DNA of 15,883 nucleotides from Capsulimonas sp. (GTDB lineage Bacteria > Armatimonadota > Armatimonadia > Armatimonadales > Capsulimonadaceae). Shown here in pieces: positions 1-6,580 of this stretch. Below the pieces are notes generated by a model. That model worked only from the letters and a program-made list of their open reading frames with translations, ran no database searches and was not told where the DNA came from. How positions within the stretch are numbered: position 1 is the first letter of the stretch; every line of letters starts with the position of its first letter. Both the position numbers and the translations under genes were made by a program. The stretch spans positions 1-15,883 of the forward strand of contig JAOQAA010000268.1 of the NCBI GenBank assembly GCA_025963815.1, given 5' to 3'.

Positions 1-754
1 GAACGTGTTCGCCATTGAAAACTTTCGTGAGTTGGTGGAGCAGCGTTAACTTCGGCACGGCTCCCACCAGACAGAGATCGAATTGACCGTCGTCGACTCT
101 GGCGCCCGGAGCGATCTTCATGCCGCCGCCGGTAGTTTCGGCGTTCGCCACGGAGACGAACATGGCGCGTGTTTGTCGCTTCTCGCCATCCGTCGTTAGC
201 GTGAGTTCAAACGGCGTGAAGCCCATCAATGTTTTGATTGCGCCGACAACGTAGGCGGGCGCGCCGCTGATCCATCGCACGCCTTCATTGACGGTCTGTG
301 CGGTGCGTGCGTCAAACCCCGTGCCTGCAATCACCAAAAAGTGGCGTGGCCCTGTAAATCCCGCTCCTTCAATGACTCCGACATCGAGATGCAGAATGTT
401 TCCATGCGTAACAGCGCGGCAGGCGACTTCCAAGTTCCCGTGCAGTTTCAGAGCGCGCGCCAGATCGTTGCCGGTGCCGATGGGGATCAGAGCGAGAGTC
501 GACTGAGATCCGAGCAATCCGTTCGCCACTTCGTGCACAGTACCGTCGCCGCCGACCGCCACCACGATGGATGCGCCGTTCGCGGCGGCTTCGCGCGCCA
601 TCCGCTCGGCGTCGCCGCGCGCCTTGGTGTAAAGCCAGATCCAGTCGGCCGAATCCGCTTCCAGCAGGCGGCGGATTGCGGGAACTTGTTTCCCCGCTTC
701 CCCGCGGCCGGCCGTGGGATTGACGATGATGACGTTTTTTGTGGTGGAAGGCAT
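1..754 (-). CDS. Diacylglycerol kinase family lipid kinase (DagK/YegS-like), 3' part missing
   Basis: The gene runs off the left edge, so 251 codons of a family usually near 300 residues are visible. Proteins of this family phosphorylate diacylglycerol or related lipids and work at the cytoplasmic membrane face. The phosphate-binding NPTAGRG is at residues 12-18, the nucleotide-binding GGDGT at 68-72 and PIGTGNDLAR at 91-100. These are the hallmark motifs of the DAGK catalytic domain. The start at 754 places the first motif at the normal distance from the N terminus. No Shine-Dalgarno sequence precedes it. A TATAAT lies only about 16 bases upstream of the ATG, so the transcript probably has a very short leader. 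It is divergent from the small gene at 969. The lipid substrate cannot be read from sequence. Family call is confident, substrate is not. Confidence 0.93.
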   Translation of the reverse strand, partial: MPSTTKNVIIVNPTAGRGEAGKQVPAIRRLLEADSADWIWLYTKARGDAERMAREAAANGASIVVAVGGDGTVHEVANGLLGSQSTLALIPIGTGNDLARALKLHGNLEVACRAVTHGNILHLDVGVIEGAGFTGPRHFLVIAGTGFDARTAQTVNEGVRWISGAPAYVVGAIKTLMGFTPFELTLTTDGEKRQTRAMFVSVANAETTGGGMKIAPGARVDDGQFDLCLVGAVPKLTLLHQLTKVFNGEHV

Positions 755-769
755 GGGCGTGATGCGGAA

Positions 770-775
770 ATTATA
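770..775 (-). promoter_or_regulatory. Extended -10 box of the lipid kinase gene
   Basis: Read on the minus strand, TATAAT is preceded by TGC, giving an extended -10 (TGCTATAAT). No good -35 is seen at the usual distance. Transcription would start near 763, about nine bases before the ATG at 754, leaving no room for a ribosome binding site. Confidence 0.6.
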
Positions 776-837
776 GCATAATCGCCGCCATTAACGATTG
801 GCTCTTACGCCGTTCCTCATGAGAATAAACTCCTCTC

Positions 838-868
838 TTGAAATGGGCGCAAAAAAACTGGTTAGAAT
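838..868 (+). promoter_or_regulatory. Probable sigma-70 type promoter of the 77-residue protein gene
   Basis: TTGAAA at 838-843 and TAGAAT at 863-868 are separated by 19 bases, slightly wide. The predicted start near 875 gives a leader of about 94 bases. That leader can fold: AGTGG (893-897) pairs with CCACT (921-925), and AGCCC (902-906) with GGGCT (913-917), exposing AAGGAA in the loop. Confidence 0.45.
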
Positions 869-968
869 GCCTGCAAATCGTGGAAGAATACCAGTGGACG
901 CAGCCCAAGGAAGGGCTCACCCACTCTATTTCACGTTAACACGAGCGACCACTTAAGGAGATGTAACA

Positions 969-1202
969 ATGTGGCAAGGTCCTGAATTTCACGAGCAGAA
1001 CGATGACCTGTATCTTGCAGGTCAGCGGGTTAACCCAGGGCGTTACAGGCAAGTCGGGGGCAACGGCAAGAGCATCGTTCTCGACCATGAGGATGTACTG
1101 CCGGCCAGCCTTGATGGTCGCGTCGCGTGTTATCAGCGCGTCAACAATACCTGGGATCAGATTTCCCGCCCACGGCAGGGCGAGATGGCGTCCGCACATT
1201 AA
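969..1202 (+). CDS. Small protein of unknown function (77 residues)
   Basis: I do not recognise this protein with confidence. It is polar, has no membrane segment or signal peptide, and carries one cysteine. The centre (NPGRYRQVGGNGKSIVLDHE, residues 22-41) followed by DVLPASLDGRVACYQRV reads like a compact beta structure. It loosely recalls short YjzC-like proteins with a GQ..P..G.Y pattern, which is a resemblance by eye only. The start is well supported: AAGGAG at 955-960 lies eight bases before the ATG. The gene has its own likely promoter and ends 34 bases before a strong terminator, so it is probably a single-gene transcript. A reverse-strand reading frame over the same bases has no comparable ribosome binding site. 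Confidence 0.8.
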   Translation: MWQGPEFHEQNDDLYLAGQRVNPGRYRQVGGNGKSIVLDHEDVLPASLDGRVACYQRVNNTWDQISRPRQGEMASAH

Positions 1203-1236
1203 TTGCTGGACCGTTCATTTCGGTGTTTATTCAAAC

Positions 1237-1273
1237 AAAAAGGGGAAGGAGCATGCGGCTCCTTCCCCTTTTT
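1237..1273. terminator. Bidirectional intrinsic terminator between convergent small genes
   Basis: A perfect 16-bp stem (1237-1252 with 1258-1273) encloses the five-base loop ATGCG. One arm starts with AAAAA and the other ends with TTTTT, so it can terminate both the plus-strand gene ending at 1202 and the minus-strand gene ending at 1283. Confidence 0.93.
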
Positions 1274-1282
1274 GTCGCCCCG

Positions 1283-1642
1283 TCATTGTGAAATCTGTTC
1301 GCCCAATCCCAGCGCCTTGAGCTCATCGCGCGACTGCGCGGATTCCACCTGCGCGCGCATCAAATGGCCGACTTCCTCGGCGCTGATCTCCTGGCGCGTC
1401 ATTGCTTCCTGAAGAAACGCCATGCGATCGGGCGACGTCAGCAGATCCAGCGCTGAAATCCCCAGAATATCCGCCAGGGCGCCCAGCGCGGGCACCGTCT
1501 TTGCGATATCGTCCTCGGCCCGCGCTTTGAGCAGCGACTGGGCGTACTCCAATTCGCGCATGGCCTGTTCGAGCGGCGCGCTCATCATTCGATACTCGTT
1601 GACTTTTTCCGTAAGCCCGGCGCTCAGTTCGTTTGCGGACAT
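1283..1642 (-). CDS. Helical hypothetical protein (119 residues)
   Basis: Function not recognised. The protein is predicted by eye to be almost entirely helical, acidic and soluble, rich in Ala, Leu and Glu. It has no cysteine, signal peptide or membrane span. Residues about 1-50 could form a helical hairpin, while the later part contains two short Leu/Ile-rich helices. I chose the ATG at 1642 because GGGGAGA lies just upstream. A TTG at 1657 would start inside that Shine-Dalgarno region. It is transcribed alone, with a strong promoter upstream and the bidirectional terminator immediately after the stop. It sits between an unknown small gene (convergent) and superoxide dismutase (same strand, upstream), but the promoter between them argues against an operon. 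That it is a real gene is well supported. Its role is unknown. Confidence 0.82.
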   Translation of the reverse strand: MSANELSAGLTEKVNEYRMMSAPLEQAMRELEYAQSLLKARAEDDIAKTVPALGALADILGISALDLLTSPDRMAFLQEAMTRQEISAEEVGHLMRAQVESAQSRDELKALGLGEQISQ

Positions 1643-1679
1643 CGAGATTCTCCCCAAAAAGCTGGTGAATTGTTGTCGT

Positions 1680-1709
1680 AGTATAGCATTTGCGCGGCAA
1701 GGGCGTCAA
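1680..1709 (-). promoter_or_regulatory. Promoter of the 119-residue protein gene
   Basis: On the minus strand TTGACG (1704-1709) and TATACT (1680-1685) are 18 bases apart, and TGC before the -10 makes it an extended -10. The predicted start is near 1673, leaving a leader of about 31 bases that holds the GGGGAGA ribosome binding site. Confidence 0.78.
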
Positions 1710-1723
1710 TTCTCACAGCATTT

Positions 1724-1755
1724 CGGGGGCGCGGGAAATTATTCCCGCGCCCCCG
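1724..1755 (-). terminator. GC-rich hairpin after superoxide dismutase
   Basis: A perfect 14-bp stem (1724-1737 with 1742-1755) has the loop ATTA and begins 24 bases after the sodA stop codon. No T-tract follows on the minus strand, so it is either a weak terminator or a 3'-end stabilising structure. Confidence 0.6.
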
Positions 1756-1779
1756 ATCTGTTTCGCTCTAGAGGAACGA

Positions 1780-2391
1780 TTAAGCAGCAGCGTCGAAGCG
1801 CGCGCCGACGATGTCCCAGTTGACGACGTTCCAGAAGGCGCCCAGATACTCGGGGCGGCGATTCTGGTACTTCAGGCAGTACGCGTGCTCCCAGACATCG
1901 TTGCCGAGGATCGGCAGGTGGCCTTCGGAGATCGGGTTGTCCTGGTTCGGGGTGCTGACAATCGCCAGCTTGCCGTCCGCGCCCTTGACGAGCCACGCCC
2001 AGCCGCTGCCGAAGCGCTTGACGCCGGCGTCGTTGAAGGCGGTCTTGAAGGCGTCGAAGCTGCCGAAGGTCGCGTCGATGGCGTCCGCCAGCGCGCCGGT
2101 CGGGGCGGTCGCGCCGCCTGGGGTCAGGGTCTCCCAGAACTGGGAGTGGTTGACGTGGCCGCCGCCGTTGTTGCGGACGGCGGTGCGGATGTCTTCGGGA
2201 ACGGCGCCGAGGTCCTTGATCAGCTCTTCCGCCGTCTTGTCGCCAAGTTCGGGATGCTTCTCGATCGCGGCGTTCAAGTTGTTCACGTAGGCGGCGTGAT
2301 GCTTGTCGTGATGGATTTCCATCGTCTGCGCATCGATGTGCGGCTCAAGGGCGTTGAACGCATAGGTCAGTGCGGGTAATACCTGGGGCAT
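1780..2391 (-). CDS. sodA: Superoxide dismutase, Mn/Fe family (Mn-type signature)
   Basis: Converts superoxide to oxygen and hydrogen peroxide in the cytoplasm. No signal peptide is present. The 203 residues match the family length. The four metal ligands are visible: H27 in [12 protein letters not shown]82 in [11 protein letters not shown], and D165 and H169 in DVWEHAY. GGH before the second ligand and NQD near residues 149-151 follow the manganese-type pattern rather than the iron-type one, though cambialistic use is possible. The start at 2391 is chosen because GGAGG (2399-2403) lies seven bases upstream and the protein then begins exactly at the family's N terminus. An extension to 2424 would read through that site. 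The gene is divergent from the truncated globin and has its own promoter with a palindrome over the -10. Confidence 0.96.
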   Translation of the reverse strand: MPQVLPALTYAFNALEPHIDAQTMEIHHDKHHAAYVNNLNAAIEKHPELGDKTAEELIKDLGAVPEDIRTAVRNNGGGHVNHSQFWETLTPGGATAPTGALADAIDATFGSFDAFKTAFNDAGVKRFGSGWAWLVKGADGKLAIVSTPNQDNPISEGHLPILGNDVWEHAYCLKYQNRRPEYLGAFWNVVNWDIVGARFDAAA

Positions 2392-2504
2392 CGTTTTCCT
2401 CCAAACAAGATCTGTCGTGTGCATGCTTTCAGCGAAAATTTCAAATCTGCCGTCCGCCCGGCCTCAGCCGACCGGCGGGGCGCCTGCTTCGGCGCCAAAA
2501 GCCA

Positions 2505-2539
2505 CCGGTAATTATACCGGGCGCGCTTCTGAATTGAAA
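2505..2539 (-). promoter_or_regulatory. sodA promoter with palindrome over the -10 box
   Basis: TATAAT (2511-2516) with a weak TTTCAA (2534-2539), spaced by 17 bases, gives a start near 2504 and a leader of about 113 bases. The -10 lies inside the inverted repeat CCGGTA-ATTA-TACCGG (2505-2520), a plausible repressor operator. The leader also holds GGCGCC-N6-GGCGCC (2479-2496). Confidence 0.6.
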
Positions 2540-2640
2540 CCCTCACTGAGAGGCGCATAAGCCGATAACGGCAAAACAAACGAGATGAGTTCCCCGTTTG
2601 CAAGAAATTCACTATCAAAACTCCTCGACACTTCGCAAGG

Positions 2641-2646
2641 TATAAT
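2641..2646 (+). promoter_or_regulatory. -10 box of the globin gene, placing the transcript start at the ATG
   Basis: A consensus TATAAT ends six bases before the A of the ATG at 2653, so transcription would begin at about the start codon itself. No convincing -35 is seen at 16-18 bases. TCGACA at 2625-2630 is too close. No Shine-Dalgarno sequence is present. Confidence 0.6.
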
Positions 2647-2652
2647 TATCCC

Positions 2653-3060
2653 ATGGATGACCCAACAGTCGAGATTTACGAAAAAGTCGGCGGCGACGCT
2701 CCGTTTTACGCCTTAGTAGAAGCATTTTACCAGGGAATTGAAAACGAGCCGCTGATTCGCCCGATGTATCCCAAGGATATGACCGACGCCAAAAAGCATC
2801 TGGCGCTCTTTCTAATCCAGCGCTTCGGCGGCCACACTCAGTACGGCGACCAGCGCGGCCACCCCCGCCTGCGTATGCGGCACGTTCCGTTCACCATCGG
2901 TGAAGCCGAAAAAGAAGCCTGGATGACGCACATGATGGCGGGCGTGGACGCCACGCCCGAGTTCGCGCCGTTTCGGCAGGTGATGCTGGATTACTTCGAG
3001 AGTTCGGCGGCGTTTTTGGTGAACAAGAACGAGGTTCCGACGGTGCGCCCTAACCCCTAG
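2653..3060 (+). CDS. Group II truncated haemoglobin (GlbO/TrHbO-like)
   Basis: A haem protein of the 2-on-2 globin fold, 135 residues, cytoplasmic. Group II members bind oxygen and have been linked to NO or peroxide chemistry. Key positions visible: Tyr B10 (Y26), Tyr CD1 (Y39 in MYPKD), the proximal His F8 (H77 in RGHPRLRMRHVPF) and Trp G8 (W90 in EAW). The last two with the preceding QRGHPRLRMRH are strong group II marks. The start at 2653 has no Shine-Dalgarno sequence but sits right at the predicted transcription start, which suggests leaderless translation. It diverges from superoxide dismutase. Its stop codon shares the palindrome CTAG with the stop of the convergent glycosidase gene, with no terminator between. 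Family call is firm, the physiological substrate is open. Confidence 0.95.
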   Translation: MDDPTVEIYEKVGGDAPFYALVEAFYQGIENEPLIRPMYPKDMTDAKKHLALFLIQRFGGHTQYGDQRGHPRLRMRHVPFTIGEAEKEAWMTHMMAGVDATPEFAPFRQVMLDYFESSAAFLVNKNEVPTVRPNP

Positions 3061-5570
3061 GGCTGCGTCATGCGCGCCCCAAATACTCCGCCGGCGATCG
3101 CGTCGGGTTTGGCTTGAAAGCGCACGGTGACGCTGGATTTTCCTTGCGTGAGGTCTGCGGGTATGGGATAGGACACATCAAAGAACTCACCGCGCTTGTT
3201 GTTCTCCAGCGTTTGTTCCGCAAGATGTGTTCCGTTCACCAGGATGTCAAAGCGGCGGTTGCCGGCGTCGCTCCCCCAATAAGTCACCATAAGCAAGTTC
3301 GCGGTGTTTGGCGCGACCTTGAGATTGAAAGCGAAGAAGCCTCCATTTTCGGCGTCACGCCACCGTTTGCCGTTGAATTTGCCGGTGCGTGAGTTTTCTC
3401 CCTGCAAGCCATCGAGTTCGAGCGGCAGCCCTGTCACCGGAACGGGAGCCATTCGTTCCGGGAATGCGACAGCCTGGGTTCCATAGGCTTTCATCTCCAC
3501 CAGTGCGACTGCGGCCTTATCCAGATTTGGGAAGACCACACGCAGACGAGATGTTTTGATGGGCAAGAATGAGATAGTCGTCTCGCCATTCTCCACGGGA
3601 CTCAGCGGCGCGTTCTTGCCTCCGGGCGCGTCCATCCACTCGCTTTCCGTCCAGTACTGGATCGCGGCGCTCACGGGCGCCTTGAACTTCACGCCGTCGC
3701 CATAGAAATAAAGGCGCACGGAATGGACGGTTTCGACGCTTCCTAAGTCGAGGCTAAACCAATCGCTTTTATTCGACGAGCCGAGGTTGGTCCAGTAGTT
3801 GCGCACTTCCGGGTAGTACCAAACACGCCCGTCCACAGCCTGATAGAGATTCGCAGCATCGCTGTTTGCGGAGGCGCTGGGGACAGGGAAGCCGTTTCGA
3901 GTTAGATTCACCGCCAGATTGGCGGGCGGCGGACTGTTTCGGCGAAGCGGCGCCGCCTGCCTGGGGAGCTTCACCGTTTTGCGTCCGAGCGGCGCCGATT
4001 TCACCAAAAGCCGCCCATCCGCCCAAATGGACAATCCAGAGCCCCGGTGATAGTGTTTGCCGTCCCGGTCATACACAATGGTGATTAGCCGACCATGGTA
4101 CGCCACGTTCTCCAGACAGAAATAGGTGATCGGATTCTTAGACTTCGAGGCTGTGAGGACGAGAGGATTGACCTCCAGAATATCGTCGGCGCGGGGGCGT
4201 AACCCCGCCAGCCCCGTGATGACGAGGTCGTCATAGCCGGAATGATTGTAATGGTGGCTTCGGTTCAGGCCGACAATCGCCCGTCCGGTGTTCGGATCGT
4301 AATCTTCCTGCAAATCCGTCACCCCGTCCCGGTAGTGCTGGTCGGTGTATTGCCGGAGCAGGCGCACGTAATCGTCGCTGCTGATGACGCTTTGTTTTGG
4401 GTAGTCGTTTAAGAAGTTCGCGAGGCCGCCCAGTGTCAGCGTGGTTTGGAATGGCCAGCTGGGGCCGTTCCACTGGCACTCCTTTTTATCTTGCCCATCC
4501 TCTCGGTCGTATCGGTACTGCCGCATATAGTACTCGTACGAGGGTTCGACCGTTCGGATTCCGGCGGAACCGCCCAGGCGATTGGGATCGAGAATATGCC
4601 GCCACGAAGACGCGTATTTGGGGTTCTGACTAGGCAGCTCGAAGTACCAGGGCGTGTAGCCCGCAAGTTCTCTTCCTCGGATGAAACTCCAATAGCGCAC
4701 GAATTGATTGCTGACCTGATAGCGGTCGATAAAGTGCTGGAAATCCTCACTCCAAAGATCTTGCTGAGTCCGGTCCCGAAGAGCCGCGGCCTTGGAAGCA
4801 AATTCCTGCGCGGATTTCGCGTCTCCTGCCAGCGCGGAAAGCCGGCTGATGGCCAAGGCATTGGCAAACATGAAACTGTTGATCGTCGGACGGAACGCCT
4901 CGCCGCCTCCAAATCCATCCTTCCCACCCGAGGCGTCGATGGACGAAATTGTGTATTCCGTAGCGTCCAGCAACGGCTCGATATAATATAACCCTTTGCC
5001 GGCGTCTTGATGGTCATCCCACTGCCGGTAGATGCGCTTCATTTCCTCCAAGTTCTTAACAGCGAACGCACGGTCCGTATCCACAAGATACTGGGAGTAG
5101 GCGGCGTCGGCGATCGCCTCGCTGAAATGCCGGTCGTTGCCGCCATGATACATGAAGTCGATATAATCATCCATGTAGCGCCGATCCCGAAGCCAGCGGC
5201 CTTCGTGGATGTGGAAGCCCGTGGCGTCGTTCAGGCTCTCATAGGGTTTGAGGGACCAGCTGACATCGTCCAGGAATTCGGTGACGATATAACCCCGAGC
5301 GCCCAGATCCCGAAGGTGCGACTTGTAGACCTTCCAGCGATAGTAATAGATCTCGGTAATTTTGGGATCCGAGCAATCAAAGAAAGGGATATTTTCCTGA
5401 TACCACGGAGCGTCACCGCCGAAGTGACCGGCTGCGAGCGCGTTCTGGTCAAGGATATTCGTCCCGCCGCGTTTTGTATTCGCTCCGTGGGCGGGAATAG
5501 TCAGCAAGGCCAGCGCGCTCGCGGCGTAAAGCAAACGTCGGACTTGTGAACGGAAGTTCGTGATCATCAT
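3057..5570 (-). CDS. Secreted (alpha/alpha)6-barrel glycoside hydrolase, GH63/MGH1-like, with two C-terminal beta domains
   Basis: Likely cleaves a glycosidic bond in an extracellular or periplasmic sugar, substrate unknown. In the 837-residue protein, a Sec signal peptide occupies residues 1-29 (RRLL, then a hydrophobic run, then AHG before the cut). A catalytic region spans about 35-490 with WNGPSWP at 367-373 and [15 protein letters not shown] at 440-454, typical of GH63-related barrels such as mannosylglycerate hydrolase-like enzymes. A discoidin/F5-8C-like domain follows at about 555-697. A domain resembling DUF6805, which I know from the C termini of arabinofuranosidase-type proteins, spans about 722-835. 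The ATG at 5570 is chosen because it overlaps the upstream stop as ATGA and puts the signal peptide at the N terminus. A start at 5639 would add 23 residues. I cannot assign catalytic acid and base residues securely. Confidence 0.78.
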   Translation of the reverse strand: MMITNFRSQVRRLLYAASALALLTIPAHGANTKRGGTNILDQNALAAGHFGGDAPWYQENIPFFDCSDPKITEIYYYRWKVYKSHLRDLGARGYIVTEFLDDVSWSLKPYESLNDATGFHIHEGRWLRDRRYMDDYIDFMYHGGNDRHFSEAIADAAYSQYLVDTDRAFAVKNLEEMKRIYRQWDDHQDAGKGLYYIEPLLDATEYTISSIDASGGKDGFGGGEAFRPTINSFMFANALAISRLSALAGDAKSAQEFASKAAALRDRTQQDLWSEDFQHFIDRYQVSNQFVRYWSFIRGRELAGYTPWYFELPSQNPKYASSWRHILDPNRLGGSAGIRTVEPSYEYYMRQYRYDREDGQDKKECQWNGPSWPFQTTLTLGGLANFLNDYPKQSVISSDDYVRLLRQYTDQHYRDGVTDLQEDYDPNTGRAIVGLNRSHHYNHSGYDDLVITGLAGLRPRADDILEVNPLVLTASKSKNPITYFCLENVAYHGRLITIVYDRDGKHYHRGSGLSIWADGRLLVKSAPLGRKTVKLPRQAAPLRRNSPPPANLAVNLTRNGFPVPSASANSDAANLYQAVDGRVWYYPEVRNYWTNLGSSNKSDWFSLDLGSVETVHSVRLYFYGDGVKFKAPVSAAIQYWTESEWMDAPGGKNAPLSPVENGETTISFLPIKTSRLRVVFPNLDKAAVALVEMKAYGTQAVAFPERMAPVPVTGLPLELDGLQGENSRTGKFNGKRWRDAENGGFFAFNLKVAPNTANLLMVTYWGSDAGNRRFDILVNGTHLAEQTLENNKRGEFFDVSYPIPADLTQGKSSVTVRFQAKPDAIAGGVFGARMTQP

Positions 5571-6397
5571 TGCCCGTCGTCGGCTCGCGTGAAATAGACT
5601 AGGCCGCAATGGTTGGTGGGCGTTTCCCATGTTCCACAAGTCGATGTGGTCTGATCCGATGTCTTGAGCAGGGCGCCCAGGGTCATGGATTTGGCGTGAC
5701 CATCACAGAAGACGATGTTCGTTCGACCCTGATGTCTCGCGACGGACATTCCCTCCAGGTTCGTACTGGTGGCGTCGGTCCCATGCAGCGTGTTGGGCGG
5801 ATTGCTCGCCGCATCGATCGCGGTCGGCTGCTGGGCGTTAAACACCCAGGAGAGCTGAAATGAGCCATTGCCGTCCCCCACAAGGTAAGTCGTTGAGGGC
5901 GATTCAATCGAAGGCAAAGAATCCGTGACATTCTGCGCCCCGCTCATCGGTCCCGCCCATTGAGAACCGCCCGCGTTTCCGCCATTGCCCCAATAGGCGT
6001 TGCTGGCCGCATAGCTGCCAAAACCGCCAATGGCCGTTGCGCCGAGATCGATCGTACCCCGGTTGGCAATGTACTTATTCGCCGTGTTGGAATCGCTGGG
6101 GCAGTTGAAGATCTGCGTGTTTTTGACGTAAGGTTGAATGCTGTCCATCCAGCGGCCGATACTGCTATTCCAGTTACCCTGGTAGAGCCCGGGAAAGTAT
6201 TCGTCGTTGTCCTGGTTGTACTGCGTGAAGGCAAGCCCGATCTGCTTCAGATTCGATAAACAGGAGATTGCTCTTGCTTTCTCCCGAGCCTGGGCGAAAA
6301 CAGGGAAGAGGATTGCTGCGAGAATTGCGATGATTGCGATGACAACGAGTAGTTCAATGAGTGTGAAACCTGCGGAATTCTGTTTCAGCGAATTCAT
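5567..6397 (-). CDS. DUF1559 type IV pilin-like protein with H-X9-DG motif
   Basis: A 276-residue protein with a class III (prepilin-type) signal: cleavage expected after G10 in SAGFTLIE, with the conserved Glu at +5 (E15), then a hydrophobic helix to about residue 34. It should be processed by prepilin peptidase and sit in the membrane or a pseudopilus-like fibre. The DUF1559 body ends with H222-X9-D232-G233, the family's C-terminal signature. These proteins are hugely expanded in Planctomycetota and Armatimonadota, and their function is poorly known. The start at 6397 has GAGGAG (6407-6412) nine bases upstream. It is first in a two-gene operon. Its stop TGA overlaps the start of the glycosidase gene (ATGA), implying translational coupling and possibly joint export or surface display. 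Confidence 0.93.
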   Translation of the reverse strand: MNSLKQNSAGFTLIELLVVIAIIAILAAILFPVFAQAREKARAISCLSNLKQIGLAFTQYNQDNDEYFPGLYQGNWNSSIGRWMDSIQPYVKNTQIFNCPSDSNTANKYIANRGTIDLGATAIGGFGSYAASNAYWGNGGNAGGSQWAGPMSGAQNVTDSLPSIESPSTTYLVGDGNGSFQLSWVFNAQQPTAIDAASNPPNTLHGTDATSTNLEGMSVARHQGRTNIVFCDGHAKSMTLGALLKTSDQTTSTCGTWETPTNHCGLVYFTRADDGQ

Positions 6398-6421
6398 GGT
6401 AGGAAGCTCCTCTAGGGAATT

Positions 6422-6445
6422 TATTAGTAAAACCTTCAGTTAAAC
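6422..6445 (-). repeat. Tandem 12-mer pair next to the pilin-gene -10 box
   Basis: On the minus strand GTTTAACTGAAG and GTTTTACTAATA are adjacent, match at 8 of 12 positions and lie just downstream of the -10. This is a possible operator for a repressor or activator, weakly supported. Confidence 0.25.
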
Positions 6446-6446
6446 G

Positions 6447-6475
6447 ATTATATCACTGCTTTGTTTGCTTGTCAA
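6447..6475 (-). promoter_or_regulatory. Perfect consensus promoter of the pilin-like/glycosidase operon
   Basis: TTGACA (6470-6475), exactly 17 bases, then TATAAT (6447-6452). Both hexamers and the spacing are the sigma-70 consensus. Start near 6440, leader about 42 bases with GAGGAG. Confidence 0.93.
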
Positions 6476-6496
6476 GCGTTAATTCAAAAGGTACAC

Positions 6497-6556
6497 AAGC
6501 CAAAAACGGCCTTTCTCGCTTATGGGTTTAAAGCGAGAAAGACCGATTTTTGGCTT
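6497..6556 (-). terminator. Terminator of the DUF58-transglutaminase-MoxR operon
   Basis: Long inverted repeat (arms 6497-6521 and 6531-6556) with one bulged base and a nine-base loop. Read on the minus strand the core stem ends in GGCCG followed by TTTTT. The single arm mismatch becomes a G-U pair on this strand but C-A on the other, supporting minus-strand use. It begins 24 bases after the MoxR stop. Confidence 0.88.
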
Positions 6557-6580
6557 CATGGGATTGATGGGTTGTGGGCT

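Noticed and set aside
341..781. 146-codon plus-strand reading frame at the left edge
   Set aside because: Antisense to the lipid kinase, whose GGDGT and GTGNDLAR motifs are unmistakable.
936..1199. 87-codon minus-strand reading frame over the small protein gene
   Set aside because: No Shine-Dalgarno sequence or promoter, while the plus-strand frame has AAGGAG at ideal spacing and a terminator.
1690..2379. 229-codon plus-strand reading frame opposite superoxide dismutase
   Set aside because: It lies antisense to a gene with complete metal-ligand motifs and a good Shine-Dalgarno sequence. Its low-complexity Ala/Val/Gly/Asp/Arg product is typical of a GC-rich shadow frame.
5007..5549. 180-codon plus-strand reading frame opposite the glycosidase
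   Set aside because: Antisense to the signal peptide and catalytic domain of a long coherent protein.
5571..5639. Longer start for the glycosidase at 5639
   Set aside because: It would put 23 polar residues before the signal peptide. The ATGA overlap at 5570 explains initiation better.
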